Assembly: GCF_030269925.1 (NCBI RefSeq)
Contig: NC_085129.1
Span: forward strand, 13,879,501-13,943,500
Origin: Bombyx mori
Taxonomy: Eukaryota > Arthropoda > Insecta > Lepidoptera > Bombycidae
Length of the DNA stretch: 64,000 nucleotides
Direction: 5' to 3'
The translations under genes and the position numbers were made by a program. Shown here piece by piece: positions 31,201 through 41,278 of this stretch (position 1 is the stretch's first letter; each line of letters starts with the position of its first letter). Below the pieces are notes generated by a model, which was not told the origin of the DNA, made no database searches, and saw only the letters and a program-made list of their open reading frames with translations.

Positions 31201-34138
31201 TAACCTGTTAAAGTGATGGTTAACTTGTGATATGTTCTGAAAACAGAATTGTCACAAAAAAAAGTGTGATCCGAAACCAGAGTCTCTTTGATTTGAAGTC
31301 GAATAAAAAATATCATTGAACAATAAAAAATATTTTTAGGTTATTTCTCAGGTTTTGTATTTTACGTCAGTAATTCACATTCATTTGTGTATCGCACCTT
31401 TAGATTTTAAAGACCCATTAAAAAAATGTGTTTTTTTGGAAAATATCGAATAAAGATTTCAAACCAAAAAGGCGTGGAGGAAGGGGACGGAGTGAAAGAG
31501 ACCGATGGATAAGTTTGTCCTTTTTAAGCTACTTTTGTTCATTTGGATATTAAGAGTCGCTGAAAAGGGTCGTTCCAGGTCCATTATTGAATTAAAGTCG
31601 AAATCCAAAAATTTCGAAACTGTTCTCTATAATTCTAAAGGTGCGATATAAATAGAACAACGTTTACTACATTGTAACCACCGGTTATCGTTCTCGTCGA
31701 ACCCGTCGCTTGAGACGAAGGGCTCTACGAGTAAATTAACCCACAGACACAGCCCACTGAGTTTCTCGCCGCATCTTTTTAGTGGGTCGCGTTTCCGATC
31801 CGGTGGTAGATTCTGCGAAGCACGGCTCTTGCTAGGATTCATGTTAGCAACGTCGACAAGTTCGAGCACTGTGAATTCATCTACAAGCTCGGCGAATCTA
31901 GAATAACCCCTCGAGGTTACTAGAATAGGTAGGAAAAAAAACATTGTAACGTTTAACCATGGTACGCGATAATCCAAAAATTGTGTGAATAGCTGGCAAC
32001 ACTTTTCGGACACAAAATGCCTTGACAATAAAAATGACGTATTTATTAACCGCTTGCTTTCCGCTCGGATGAAGACACACTGTCGTACCGAACGTCGAGC
32101 GCATTCGACTTCGCTGCGGACAGCCCCGTCTATAGCGCTTACTCGGTCAATCAGGAAAAGGTTACTAATGTTACACAATTTATTTAATTCTGTTAATAAT
32201 TTGCACGTTCATTTCTCTGTTTCATTGTGGATGTTATGTTATAACATTTTAATTTGGTATTCGGGGTCTGTGTTGTCTTGTGTCGCTTGTAAATATGTTT
32301 CCGGCATCCGTAACATTGGACACTTTTAGCCCAAAGCTAGGAGTCATTGCATGTGGTACGTGTAACCCGTAATATCAGTAGTTTATAAATTTGAACTGAT
32401 TTAATCTTTCTCTCCCTCTCTCTGTCTCTCTTTCGCTCTCTTTAGCACTCTCTTTTTCTTTCGTAGTGTAAAAAAAAAGTTGGTTACTATTTTATTATTA
32501 GATAAGCATTACTTAATGTTTTCAATAATATAATAGTATCTTAAAGAACTATTATAGCAATAATGTAATAATTTCATATATTTTTGTAGTTTTTATTGTT
32601 ATATCTCTGTATGTACAATAACTGCTGAAAATTTTACAGCGCACATATGATTAGTTACAATTGGATATCTAACACGTCCGTATATACGATATGTTTTTAG
32701 CACACTTTAGTCTTTTAATATTATAGATAATATTTAATTTATAATACACAAAATATCACTAAAATTCGATTCAATTTTGTTCTTAGTACTTTACGAATAA
32801 ATAGGAAGCTCCATCTTTCTGATACTGTATATATGTATATGTAAATTTTTCTATGTTTGTCTCTGTGATACATTACAAAACATTTTAGCAATAGGTTTGC
32901 TTATAACATTACATTCATTTTGATTGATCAATAAAGTTTAAACAAACACACAATATTCATTTACGTTAATGGTTTCTTGTTGTTGCGGCATCGAGATCCG
33001 TATCGATAGCTTCATGTAGACTAGCGGTCGAGGAACTTTTTTAATTATTACCCCAAAATATTTTTGTGTAAGTTGATATTACCCCATGGCGAAGAACAAA
33101 AAAAAACAAAATCGCTTCTTTTCAGCATCTTTCATATTATAGTGCCCATGATAATTTTGAAAAAAATATATATTATTTTTTCGTTTCATTTCATTTCGTT
33201 TCATCGACTTTGAAATCACAACGATTCTAAAGAACTTTCACTTCATTATATACTTTTTACTCACAAAAGTTGCATTTTTACCCCCCAAAATTTCATTTTA
33301 CCCCATTTGGGGTAATTTACTTTGGTTCCCCGACCGCTGATGTAGACCAATCCTTATTGTATTCAGGACGCATCAGGTCGTTCACCCCGCCGCGGCACGA
33401 GAGCTGACGACTCTAGAAGCAACACGCCGGCTAGGCCTCGTTCTTCCAGATCCGCGTCACCTAGATCCCACGATCTGTCGCTTTGCGGACGACCCTTGTC
33501 GTTGCCCGGTAACGTATTTTAACTTTTTAGATCCTTTAAAAGATCTGAGTAATACGCCATTAACCAGAGTAAACTAGCCCACTGAACCTCTTAGCGGATC
33601 TTCTCAGTGGGTCGCGTTTCCGAAACGGTGGTAGATTATGCGAAACACTGCTCTTGCTAGGGCCAGTGTTAGCAACGCCCTCAGGTTTGAGCCCCGAGAG
33701 CTCAAACCTGAGAGAGAGTAAACCCTTTCCATCAGGCCATGCTATAATTAACAGATCCATTATTTGTCTCAGCATTCCTTGAATTTACCCGATGCCTACT
33801 AAAGTTGTACGTTATTGTAATTGTGCCTTTTTTGTAGAGCCTTGACGTAATTTTCTTCAAACGGAATTTGAAAGTGTTTATTTTTGCCTTACGCAGCAGC
33901 TCTTGGCTTTGTTAATGTTCGTGAACTATTGTCTCGTCTCTCTGGGACGTCTTGTGTGGCATGGGCTCAGTCACGACACAACCTTGCAGGTGAGAGCCAC
34001 CTTCGGTCGGCGCTAAGCAAGAAAGCGAACCAGACGAGCGATCGGTTCTCGCTGCTGCAGCACCCGCGCCCCCTGCGGCGACCCCACTCCAGGCGCGACG
34101 AGGACAGCGAGCAGCTCGTGCAGGACTACGACAAGTGA
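25179..34138 (+). CDS. Unrecognised Ser/Pro/Arg-rich protein, six exons, about 205 residues
   Basis: Proposed join: 25179-25206, 25288-25406, 25968-26048, 29477-29585, 33377-33508, 33990-34138. This totals 618 bases in one frame, ATG to TGA. I do not recognise the family. The N-terminus has SPPIGGSSAVLLTPGRTRN, a pattern with two S/T-P sites followed by a short helix-like acidic/basic stretch (QDMEALRLSRQDNPYLQQ). The middle is acidic (DECESDDTI; LDFVEDDILTLKEVHEHM). The C-terminal half is rich in Ser, Arg and Pro (SNTPARPRSSRSASPRSHD; RPLRRPHSRRDEDSEQ). There is no signal peptide, membrane segment or enzyme motif. The S/T-P sites suggest proline-directed phosphorylation, which is inference. 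It lies 3.3 kb after haspin on the same strand with its own ATG. The choice of acceptors for exons 5 and 6 is the least certain part. Confidence 0.75.
25288..25406 (+). CDS. Unknown gene, exon 2
   Basis: The acceptor is GCTATCAG (to 25287) and the donor is TTGCAG|GTAATA. TG completes a Met codon; the product is LSPPIGGSSAVLLTPGRTRN and the helix-like segment up to NPYLQ. GC-rich against AT-rich introns. Confidence 0.82.
25968..26048 (+). CDS. Unknown gene, exon 3
   Basis: 27 whole codons between TTTGCAG and CTCAG|GTAAAC: QVMASRESLIESHHDECESD then DTILMSQ. The exon is phase 0 on both sides, so skipping it would keep the frame. Confidence 0.82.
26362..26490 (+). mobile_element. Old Bm1 SINE remnant
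   Basis: It keeps TCTTGTGAGTCAGCATGGGT, GGGTGGGTCAGCCG and CAATCTCAAGGTGCATGGC in Bm1 order with many changes. Confidence 0.5.
26522..26778. mobile_element. hAT-like non-autonomous element
   Basis: The left end CAGGGTTTCCCAAACTT and the reverse complement of the right end CAGCAGTCTTTCCCAAAG resemble hAT ends (CAG.G.TTCCCAAA). GC-rich interior. No clear 8-bp duplication was found, so class is by end sequence only. Confidence 0.55.
27644..27918. mobile_element. MITE family A, copy 3 (275 bp, inverted)
   Basis: Opposite orientation to copies 1 and 2: it begins GAGTCGACTATTATCAAAGC and ends TTTGATAATAGACGACTC. AATT flanks both sides, again a candidate 4-bp target duplication. A CR1-like LINE fragment starts 17 bases after it. 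Confidence 0.85.
27935..28350 (+). mobile_element. CR1-like LINE 3' part with reverse-transcriptase C-terminus
   Basis: A frame from 27939 reads MEPLGLRRDFGSLCILYRML, ELFEMIPSSRFYHH-like (DLFEMIPSSRFYHHTACRR), RLWNELPSTVFPERYDMSFF. It continues into the tail GGCAGGCAGCGGCTTGGCT and ends CAATAAAAAA. It is the better preserved of two coding remnants of this family in the window; 5'-truncated. Confidence 0.87.
29477..29585 (+). CDS. Unknown gene, exon 4
   Basis: The acceptor is GTTATTCCAG (to 29476) and the donor is ACACG|GTATGA (29586). It reads EFGSTALDFVEDDILTLKEV and HEHMIRSPPPTSCWPH plus one base (G). Acidic helix-like segment followed by a Pro-rich turn. Confidence 0.82.
29691..29942. mobile_element. 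MITE, TA target site, second copy (inverted)
   Basis: TA on both sides. The left end TCGAGGGGTGAAAGC and the reverse complement of the right end TCGAAGGCTGAAAGG match each other and the copy at 17970-18224. The shared interior includes ACAGGAGAGCCATTTAAAG. Confidence 0.75.
30020..30241 (+). mobile_element. Bm1 SINE, both ends truncated
   Basis: It starts in the segment upstream of the usual body (TCGTGTAATAAAAAATCAAA), passes GTCCGCACGGGTAGGTACAA and stops after GGCGCATTTACGTTGTA, before the usual 3' end. Confidence 0.88.
31660..31945 (+). mobile_element. 5'-truncated Jockey-like LINE end
   Basis: It has CCGGTTATCGTTCTCGTCGA, CGCTTGAGACGAAGGGCTC, the tail from CCCACTGAGTTTCTCGCCG and terminal GAATAGGTAGGAAAAAAA. 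The large open frame on the opposite strand here (31,627-32,178) is a shadow. Confidence 0.8.
32402..32463. repeat. CT-rich simple repeat
   Basis: About 60 bases nearly all C and T (TCTCTCCCTCTCTCTGTCTC...). It lies in intron 4 of the unknown gene, about 900 bases before the acceptor. Confidence 0.85.
33022..33339. mobile_element. hAT-type MITE, 318 bp, perfect 8-bp target duplication
   Basis: The ends TAGCGGTCGAGGAAC and (reversed) CAGCGGTCGGGGAACC are inverted repeats, with shared subterminal TTACCCCA motifs. ATGTAGAC is directly repeated at 33014-33021 and 33340-33347. An 8-bp duplication and CAGNG-like ends are hAT hallmarks. The insertion is 19-29 bases from the exon 5 acceptors. Confidence 0.85.
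33377..33508 (+). CDS. Unknown gene, exon 5 (Arg/Ser-rich)
   Basis: Two acceptors stand 10 bases apart: TATTCAG (to 33366) and CGCATCAG (to 33376). From exon 4 (one leftover base) the first leads to a TGA after 13 codons. The second keeps the frame: GRSPRRGTRADDSRSNTPAR then PRSSRSASPRSHDLSLC and RPLSLP. Hence the second is annotated. The donor is CCCG|GTAACG (33509). The exon is about 62% GC. Confidence 0.72.
33575..33720 (+). mobile_element. Jockey-tail LINE fragment
   Basis: CCCACTGAACCTCTTAGCGG, GTCGCGTTTCCGAAACGGTG and CTTGCTAGGGCCAGTGTTAG. It lies in the last intron of the unknown gene and lacks the usual 3' end. Confidence 0.78.
33990..34138 (+). CDS. Unknown gene, last exon
   Basis: The acceptor is ACCTTGCAG (to 33989). 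GT completes a Gly codon, then ESHLRSALSKKANQTSDRFS, LLQHPRPLRRPHSRRDED and SEQLVQDYDK, TGA. Upstream acceptors at 33896 and 33899 (a CAGCAG pair) would also keep the frame and add about 31 residues (AALGFVNVRELLSRL...). I prefer 33990 because base composition rises to exon-like GC there, but the longer form is possible. Confidence 0.75.
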
Positions 34139-34488
34139 AACCGCGTGGGGCCGCTGTGCAAGCGGACGTGGGACGAACGAAATATCAGTGCCTCTTCGTA
34201 TATACGTGATCCAGGTCATCTTTCGTTTGGTGGAGCCGTGGCGTCGCCGCGGACGAGAAAAGGCACGTGCAGTTTGATTTCGTGTTTTTTATTAATTTTA
34301 TTAATGATACGCCACTCCCACTTGTTTTTTTTTTCAAGTATGGCTTCTGACATTGACTTCTTGCGACGCCATTGTTGCCAATATCGAGTTTATAAAAACG
34401 TTCAATTACTAAATGCATACTTAATATATTATATGAAGCCAAATGGGATAAAGAATATTGATTATTGGAGACTAATCAATTGAGATGA

Positions 34489-34494
34489 AATAAA
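34489..34494 (+). promoter_or_regulatory. AATAAA poly(A) signal of the unknown gene
   Basis: The first AATAAA after the stop codon, 351 bases downstream, in GATGAAATAAATTCG. The 3' end is inferred from this only. Confidence 0.5.
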
Positions 34495-35489
34495 TTCGTA
34501 GTTAAATGGTCAGTCCCACTCAGTCGTTTTGATTATCGCTGTGAATACGGATTGCGTTTGATGAAACAACTCACGCCATCTAGTGTCGAGTGTTGGTACA
34601 ATAAACTACCCTGAAGTTAGTTGCCAAAGATCGCGGCAGGGGAACAAATCTACAATTGCCAGTCGGAGTTATCAGCAAAGTAACTGATGGAAAACCCATA
34701 TGTAGTATTAGTTTAAATCAAAAAGCTAGAGGGCGCCTTAAAACGTCACCGCGAATACCTAATAAAAAATACAAACTTTATTATCTATGCCCAATAATAT
34801 AAAATAGTGTTCGTTCAATTATCAATACACAGCCATAAACAACGATGCCTCAAGATTAGGATTCAATTTAATTTATGTAAATTTCAATTTAATTTCCTTA
34901 TTTTTTGTTTTCTTATTGAAATTATGATTAAAGGAACTTGCTTTTGGCTAACAGACTAGAAAATGGTACTCTACTCGTTTTTTTTTTAAATTGTTAGAAA
35001 CAACCTTTTTGGTAACTCTTGAAGATTTACAATATAAAAAAACAGCTACCTAAGAATTAGATGGGATAAAAAGTACTTAAATATTTGTTCTTTACTTATT
35101 TTTATATAGAAGATCTATCGGATAAAACTAGCATAACGCAAATGAAGTTTGCTTATAATTAAATTACAAATAGCTTATCACAGATAATGCATATTAGACA
35201 GCACTAAAACTAAAATTATAGATGTCTACTAAAATTTCATAGATGTGTTCTAAACTATTTGTAGTACAAGATTATTGAAAATATATATTGATTAAAACAT
35301 TACAATTATATGAATTATTCTGGCAAAAAGTACTCGAGAAATTCGTTATATTGTATTTTTTGTTGCAAACTAAAAGTTTGTATGGTTTTTTTTTAGAAAT
35401 ATCGACGCTTTTTTTTTCTGAGTTATCGAATTGACGAACAAAAGATGGCGTTATATTACGTACATTGAGCGATCATAGCTGAGCTCCTT

Positions 35490-35612
35490 CCGAAGCTCTT
35501 GCTAGGGCTAGTGTTAGTAAATTATCCCGGGCTGAGCTCGTGAGCTCACCTACCCGTCCGCGAGAAGCTGAAATAGACTCTAAAGCTACCAACGAATAGG
35601 TATAAAAAAAGA
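35490..35612 (+). mobile_element. Jockey-tail LINE fragment
   Basis: CTCTTGCTAGGGCTAGTGTT, GAGCTCACCTACCCGTCCGC, then CTACCAACGAATAGGTATAA and an A-run. Confidence 0.78.
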
Positions 35613-35976
35613 GTTGAGTCCACTACATATGTCTTTATCGTAATAAACACGAGATTAAATCGTATCCTAAATTTACGTTCACAGACTATTTAGCGCGCGA
35701 AAATATATGTTTAAATGTCATTGCTTTTGTTTCGTCTCGCTCTCTCCTAAACAAAGCAAAGTAAGTGAGAAGGATATACGTGGTGTGTAAACAAGAGATG
35801 GTTTAGTCTGGGCGTTTCAATTTTTAAAACGAATTTTAGTAAAGGAACGAACCTAAAAATTAGTGACCTTGATTTTTGTACCACAGGGTTCTCCGCATTC
35901 TTTGTCTTTTGGTCTGATTGTATGTGTCCCCGGTGCACCAGAGAAAATCGTGTCTTGAGGCTATTTCTAAAAAAGA

Positions 35977-36145
35977 AAAGGATTTAAATTATTTTCTATA
36001 CTGGTCACTCTGAAAAAATCTGTTAAAAAAAAGAATCAATTTATTCCGTTAGTTCCGTATAAAAAAAGGAAATAAATTATTTTCTATACTGGTCACCCCG
36101 AAAGGATTCTTTTAAAAAAACCAATTTGTTCTTTTGTTAAATAAA
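35977..36145. repeat. Tandem duplication, two units of about 88 bp
   Basis: Both units contain AAATTATTTTCTATACTGGTCAC followed by C(T/C)C(T/C)GAAA and an A-rich end, starting at about 35977 and 36065. They have diverged at around a fifth of positions. Confidence 0.8.
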
Positions 36146-36449
36146 AGCCAATTTTACCTATTTAATGCGCCCAAGCTATAGATCACGGTCTTCTGACAAC
36201 TGTGCGACAGAGAGGGCGATATCTGAATATTGGCACGTAGCGTAACGAAATTGTATAACGAATTTACGTGTTTTATTTAATTCGGTGACTTTTCTAGATT
36301 AATTAATATAGATGTAAATTATTTCCAAAAGATTTCCAAATTTCGAACCGAAGATACTATTAAAGCACCAAAAAGTTATGTAAGTGTAACAAATTTTTAT
36401 TGTTATAAATTTTGATGAGTTCAATAACATTTTGAGAAATTCTGCAAAA

Positions 36450-36490
36450 AATACATACAATACAATACAATACAATACGATACAATAGAA
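36450..36490. repeat. (AATAC)n simple repeat
   Basis: About seven tandem ACAAT/AATAC pentamers with one change (ACGAT). Confidence 0.85.
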
Positions 36491-37731
36491 TTTTCATTAA
36501 ATAAAACCCATATTTTATACTGAATATGGAACAACCGCATGAGCACACGACTCGGCGTGTGTGCTTTGTTTTTTGGATTCGGGTCAATGATTTCATGATC
36601 AACATATTATTATTATTATGGTCCTTCTGATTACGTGTAAGAAATTCACAGACAAATAAAAACTAAGAATTAAAAAAAACAAAAATGTATTTCCTTTATT
36701 TCGTAAATAAACTACGTAGAATGCGTTAAAAAATCCTCACTTAACATTAGTACACTCGCGTAGCTCATAAATCACTTACATTCCTAAGAGATGCTCACTG
36801 TAGTATGTAATTTTATCGATACTAAAATCGATAAAGTACCCAATCGATAGGTTCCAATCTTTTAATAAAATATAAGTATACACGATTAAAACCTGTCGAG
36901 TTCTATCGATTCTTGTATCGATTAGTCGAAATAAATTTCCAAAGTACTAAAATGTAGTTGTTTATGGTAAGCTCTTTGTGTGGTTACTGGGAATCTTTAA
37001 TTAGGAACGCTAAGATTGAAAATTTTAAGATATAGTTCGATAGATTCCCTCTGTTAACAGTGTCTTTTCTGAGATGCGTCGTTCCTATGAGTCTCATATT
37101 CTGAGCCCTTGCTGGTGGCGCAGACTAAGCTATAAATTAGCCCTTAACAGCTGAAATATCGCCATCCACGACGAGGGTGGAGTCCCAATAAAAGATGTAT
37201 AATGACTTCGCCAACGTACAATACTGGATATCTCTGCGCTCCAAAACTGGGTCAATCGTAATACAATCTAAGTATAAAATTCATATATAAAATTTAGGGT
37301 ATGTATTAGGTACAGTTATTCAATTTAAATATTCTATGTTTTCATTTTATAATACTTATGTTAACTAATCTTTTAAGAATCACAGTATATAGTATAATAT
37401 ATTTTATGATATTTATAGTATAGCATCTAGAATATATTTTCCTTTAATTAAAATTATTCAATCAGTACAGTACACCTGCTATGTTATTTTTTGCATCGCC
37501 CTCGGTCGGCTGGTAGAGAATGTCTTAGTCATGAAGTCCGCCAGTATACAATAATGTGCATGCAGTGTGATAAATAAATAAATCAATGAAATAAAAACAA
37601 AATGTGACCTAATTTCTTAATGTGGGTGATCGAATTTACTTTGTCATGTTTATGGGTTCCGATGAAGCTACGCGTCTAGTGCGCTAATAAAATTAAAATC
37701 CAATAGAAAACGATGTAACCACACAAGAGAT

Positions 37732-37880
37732 CAGTATGCTTAGTGTGAGTTTTTAACGTCCTCGATAGCGTAAAAGTTAGCTCAAGTTTGTATGCAGTTG
37801 GAATACGCCCCTAGCGGCAAACGTAGACAAACGATCCAACTCCATACAAATTAGAGTAAAATTTTATGCAAAGCTCACTG
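37732..37880. mobile_element. Long-hairpin MITE, copy 1 (right arm decayed)
   Basis: The left arm CGATAGCGTAAAAGTTAGCT and centre CGCCCCTAGCGGCAAACGTA match copies at 38002 and 44557. The right arm is eroded. Confidence 0.75.
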
Positions 37881-38001
37881 TTTATGCAATAGTTGGCCAT
37901 ATGTTATGTCGATATGTTTTGACCTGTAATGACGAACATACAAAATGCGTTGAACCGACTTTTATAAACTTACTGCGTTCATTTTGTAAATTGATAGCTG
38001 T

Positions 38002-38182
38002 ACCGTGTACTTAGTGCGAGTTTTTTAATGATCTCGATAGCGTAAAAGTTAGCTCACATTTACATATGGAGTTGGAACAGCGCCCCTAGCGGCAAACGTA
38101 GGCAAACGTTCCAGCTCCATACAAATTTGAGTTAACTTTTACGCTATCGAAAACGTTAAAAAACTCGCACTAAGCACACAGT
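38002..38182. mobile_element. Long-hairpin MITE, copy 2 (181 bp)
   Basis: Arms of about 70 bases pair with each other: CTTAGTGCGAGTTTTTTAA, CTCGATAGCGTAAAAGTTAG on the left and TAACTTTTACGCTATCGA, AACTCGCACTAAGCACAC on the right. The unpaired centre is CAGCGCCCCTAGCGGCAAAC. A transcript would fold into one long hairpin. Confidence 0.88.
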
Positions 38183-38394
38183 ACGAAAACAAAGAACGTA
38201 TTAGTTTTAAGTACATTATTAAAATGTTACGGTTAATTAAGCTTTATTAGTTGAATTTAATAATGATAGTTGAAAAATTAGCGTAATTATATTAAAATAG
38301 AATAAATAGTTCTAAGAACTCTTCGAAGATTTAATTATGAATCACGGAAACTGATTATGTTTTATCGAATTTAAAGTTAATTTATTGATTACCA

Positions 38395-38457
38395 CCTCCG
38401 TGTCCTGGTGAAACTGGAAAGGCCTCCGGGCCACAGTAATCCTTCAATCATAAAAAA
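38395..38457 (+). mobile_element. 3' end of Jockey-like LINE (severely 5'-truncated)
   Basis: GTGTCCTGGTGAAACTGGAA, AGGCCTCCGGGCCAC, TTCAATCATAAAAAAA. This is the same last 60 bases as the LINE at 58,230-60,771. Confidence 0.85.
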
Positions 38458-39059
38458 AGTGCGATACTTTTAATGTTTCGAAGATATTGATTTGGGAAAT
38501 TGTTAAGACATATTGTAAACAATTGTAAACTATAATAATGATACCGAATTTTTTAAACAACCGTTAAAAAAATGAGTTGCCATATTAGAAAGCGAATATT
38601 TCACACAAAAGATGAAGAAAAAAAATTTAATATAATAGCCTAGTTTGACATTCTATTAATCTGTTTATATCTGTATTAATCAATAATAAATTTACTAGTT
38701 GTTTGAAATTTTGTTTTCTAATGTTAACTCTAGATGTTAGATAAACACAGCGTTATGTATGATTCATAGAAAAAATGCAATTGGTAAAACAGGTAGAAAT
38801 ATTAAGTATACAAATAATTGTTTTTTTTAATAATGTTTATTAAGCTTTCACATGAGTTTTGGCAAGAGAAATATCTATCATATAAGCTTCAAGTGGTAAA
38901 TGTAGCATTTTATTTTTGACCGAGAACATGTTTCTATTGGGTAGTCAATAACGACCATGAAAGTGTCATTTGGCCACTTAAGTTATTTCTTAAACTCGGC
39001 AACTGTTTTTGCTTAATAGACTGACAGACAGTATTCTATAGTTTGAAATATATATAAAT

Positions 39060-39087
39060 AATATATATATATATATATATATATATT
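39060..39087. repeat. (AT)n simple repeat
   Basis: An uninterrupted run of about 13 AT units. Confidence 0.9.
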
Positions 39088-41044
39088 ACTGTTTGGTTGT
39101 GTTCATATTGTTAAAGTAATCGGTGCTCAAAGTTATTTCGAACTTAACTGAGAATTATTCACGTTATAATCACTTATTATTTCGTTATAGTAGTGACGTA
39201 AGTGGGGTGCGTAAAAGTCAAATTAAAGTGTACCCTTTGCCTTTGTTTCGAATTTATTTATTGGCAACATTGAATAAAAAAAGTTTACGTAATTGACTTT
39301 AATGTATTGTAATGTTATATTGTGTATGTTAACTTGTTTATTGAATATAACTAAGCTTTGTTCCTTTAATAACGTTTCGAAATTTGTAACCGCTAATGTG
39401 AAATAGAATATTTTATTAAATTATATTAATAATGATTAGAATTGTACCCTTTTGATTTTCACGTAGTAACTCCAAATATTTCCATGATCAAACTACCCTA
39501 TGATCGTCTGAGAATTTTTCTACCTGGCAATAAGAATATAATCAGAAACAGCTGTTTCTGTAAAAATAATGTTTATTAGGATTTTCACTGGCATAATTAA
39601 ATTTTTTCCGAAAGCATATTACATTCGAGTAATGTTCACGAGCGATCAAGTTTGCGTATTAAGCTAGATATCCTATAGGTCATGGAGGCCATAATTAAGC
39701 CTTTGTAAGATTCAAATAAAAACAATTGACTCTACATTTGATTATTTCTTTATTGTTACTTTGAGTACGTTCAGTCATCGTCGATATCTCAAGAAAACCT
39801 AAACGGATTGAGCCATGTAATGTTTTTTTTTTAATAAAACTTTAATTCCATTGCGGTTTTGAATGCAGAAATTCAACTAAAGTTTATGTAATAGATTACG
39901 CAGTAGACTGCTATTAAAACTCATTACAAAAGTGTATTTGCTTTGTGTATGTTTTAAAAATTTTAATCCAGCAACACTGGGTCCTGTGTCGAAATCGGTA
40001 GTTTAAAAATTGTAATGTCCGTCAGTGTCATAATAGCTTCTGTTATTGGAGGTGTATTGGGACTCAAAAACGATAATTAATAAAAAAAACACGAATGAAT
40101 CATTTAATAATCGTTTTGGGCGCAATACATTCATTTCGTGGAAACTTGTTTGGGATCTATGCCTTATCGAATTAATAGTATGTGTCGTTTATAACAAAAG
40201 TATTATATTATCATCGGAAATAATTCCTCAACGTCTTCTGTATGTACAACTCTACATTAGAGGCATGAGGTCGTATATCTACGAAGCCGACTTTTATAAT
40301 TGAACATTGGATATATATATGTTTGAAATTATGTTGAAAATTTTCAATGTTACCATTCGTCTATGGAAACATTTCTAATATTAAATGTTCGTAAATAGAT
40401 ATTTGTACAGTGTGATTTCTGAACGAAATAATACAAATTGTTTTTAGGAATAATTTAAACTGGCAACATTAGAATGTCACAATTTAGAGCTGTGTTTTTA
40501 CTTTTTGTGAAAACCTTGTTGTAGAATGTATGTATTATAATTAATAGAATGTATTTTATCAACCAAAGAACACGTTAATAATAAAAATTAAATGAAACAT
40601 TTGTAATGATCTGGTGGCTCGCTGGTCGATTTAGCCAGATAGTCGGAATCCGGTTAATAAACTGAATTTCAATCACAATTGTGTTTTAATAATAATCCTA
40701 CGGTCTTTAATTTTTTTGTTAACACGTTGAACGTCATGAAAAATCGAGTATATTCATTCAGGCCACGGTGAGTCTTATTTTATTGAACCACTCTGGCTAA
40801 GAGGATCACTCGTCTAAAGTAGACGGTAAAAGTCGCGAATTTTTGTCTTTCTCGCAAATTATCTTATATCCATGAAAATCTCAAGTTGATAAAAATTACT
40901 GATTCGATGATTTTGACTTGGCCCGAATGGTATGGTACGCTAGGCCCACCGGTGGGTCGTAAAGCGTGCAACCTGTTAATAAATGACGCATTTGAGTCAA
41001 TGTCCATGACCATGTCATGTTGAGACCATGTCATGTCTCGTGCG

Positions 41045-41278
41045 TTGCATCTTAACCTGGTCACCGTCCTCGCTGAACCCGTCGCTTGCGACGAAGGGCT
41101 CGACAGACACAGCCCACTGAGTTTCTCGCTGGATCCTCTCAGTGGGTCGCGTTTCCGATGCGGTGGTAGATTCTGCGAAGCTCTGCACTTGCTAAGGGTA
41201 GTGTTAGCAACACTAAGGTTTGAACCCCGTGAGCTCACAAAGCCTCTCAAGATTATCAGCATAGGTAGGAAAAAAAGC
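41045..41278 (+). mobile_element. 5'-truncated Jockey-like LINE end
   Basis: GGTCACCGTCCTCGCTGAAC, GCTTGCGACGAAGGGCTCGA (C-terminal coding remnant), then the tail from CCCACTGAGTTTCTCGCTGG to CAGCATAGGTAGGAAAAAAA. Confidence 0.82.

Larger units (their letters stand above)
29586..33376 (+). other. Intron 4 of the unknown gene (3.8 kb)
   Basis: It holds a TA-flanked MITE (29691-29942), a Bm1 (30020-30241), a Jockey-like LINE end (31660-31945), a CT-rich simple repeat (32402-32463) and a hAT MITE directly before the acceptor (33022-33339). The stretch 30,242-31,659 shows nothing clear. Confidence 0.65.
34139..36000 (+). other. 3' flank of the unknown gene
   Basis: A 3' UTR to about 34,510 is likely. 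Beyond it there is AT-rich sequence with one LINE tail (35490-35612). Open frames at 34,145-34,483 have no coding support. Confidence 0.5.
36491..41044. other. Gene-poor AT-rich stretch
   Basis: No supported gene. It contains two long-hairpin MITEs (37732-38182), a LINE 3' end (38395-38457) and an AT dinucleotide run (39060-39087). Open frames are short and lack coding composition. Confidence 0.6.

Noticed and set aside
31627..32178. 183-codon open frame, minus strand
   Set aside because: It is antisense to a Jockey-like LINE end and includes the LINE tail; no exon signals.
33367..33508. Exon 5 of the unknown gene starting at the first AG (33366)
   Set aside because: With the phase left by exon 4 this reads into TGA after 13 codons. 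Kept as a possible decay isoform only.
34145..34483. 112-codon frame after the unknown gene
   Set aside because: It lies in the probable 3' UTR and lacks coding composition beyond the first few codons.
36450..36490. Short tandem pentamers considered as a CRISPR-like array
   Set aside because: There are no spacers; it is a simple repeat.
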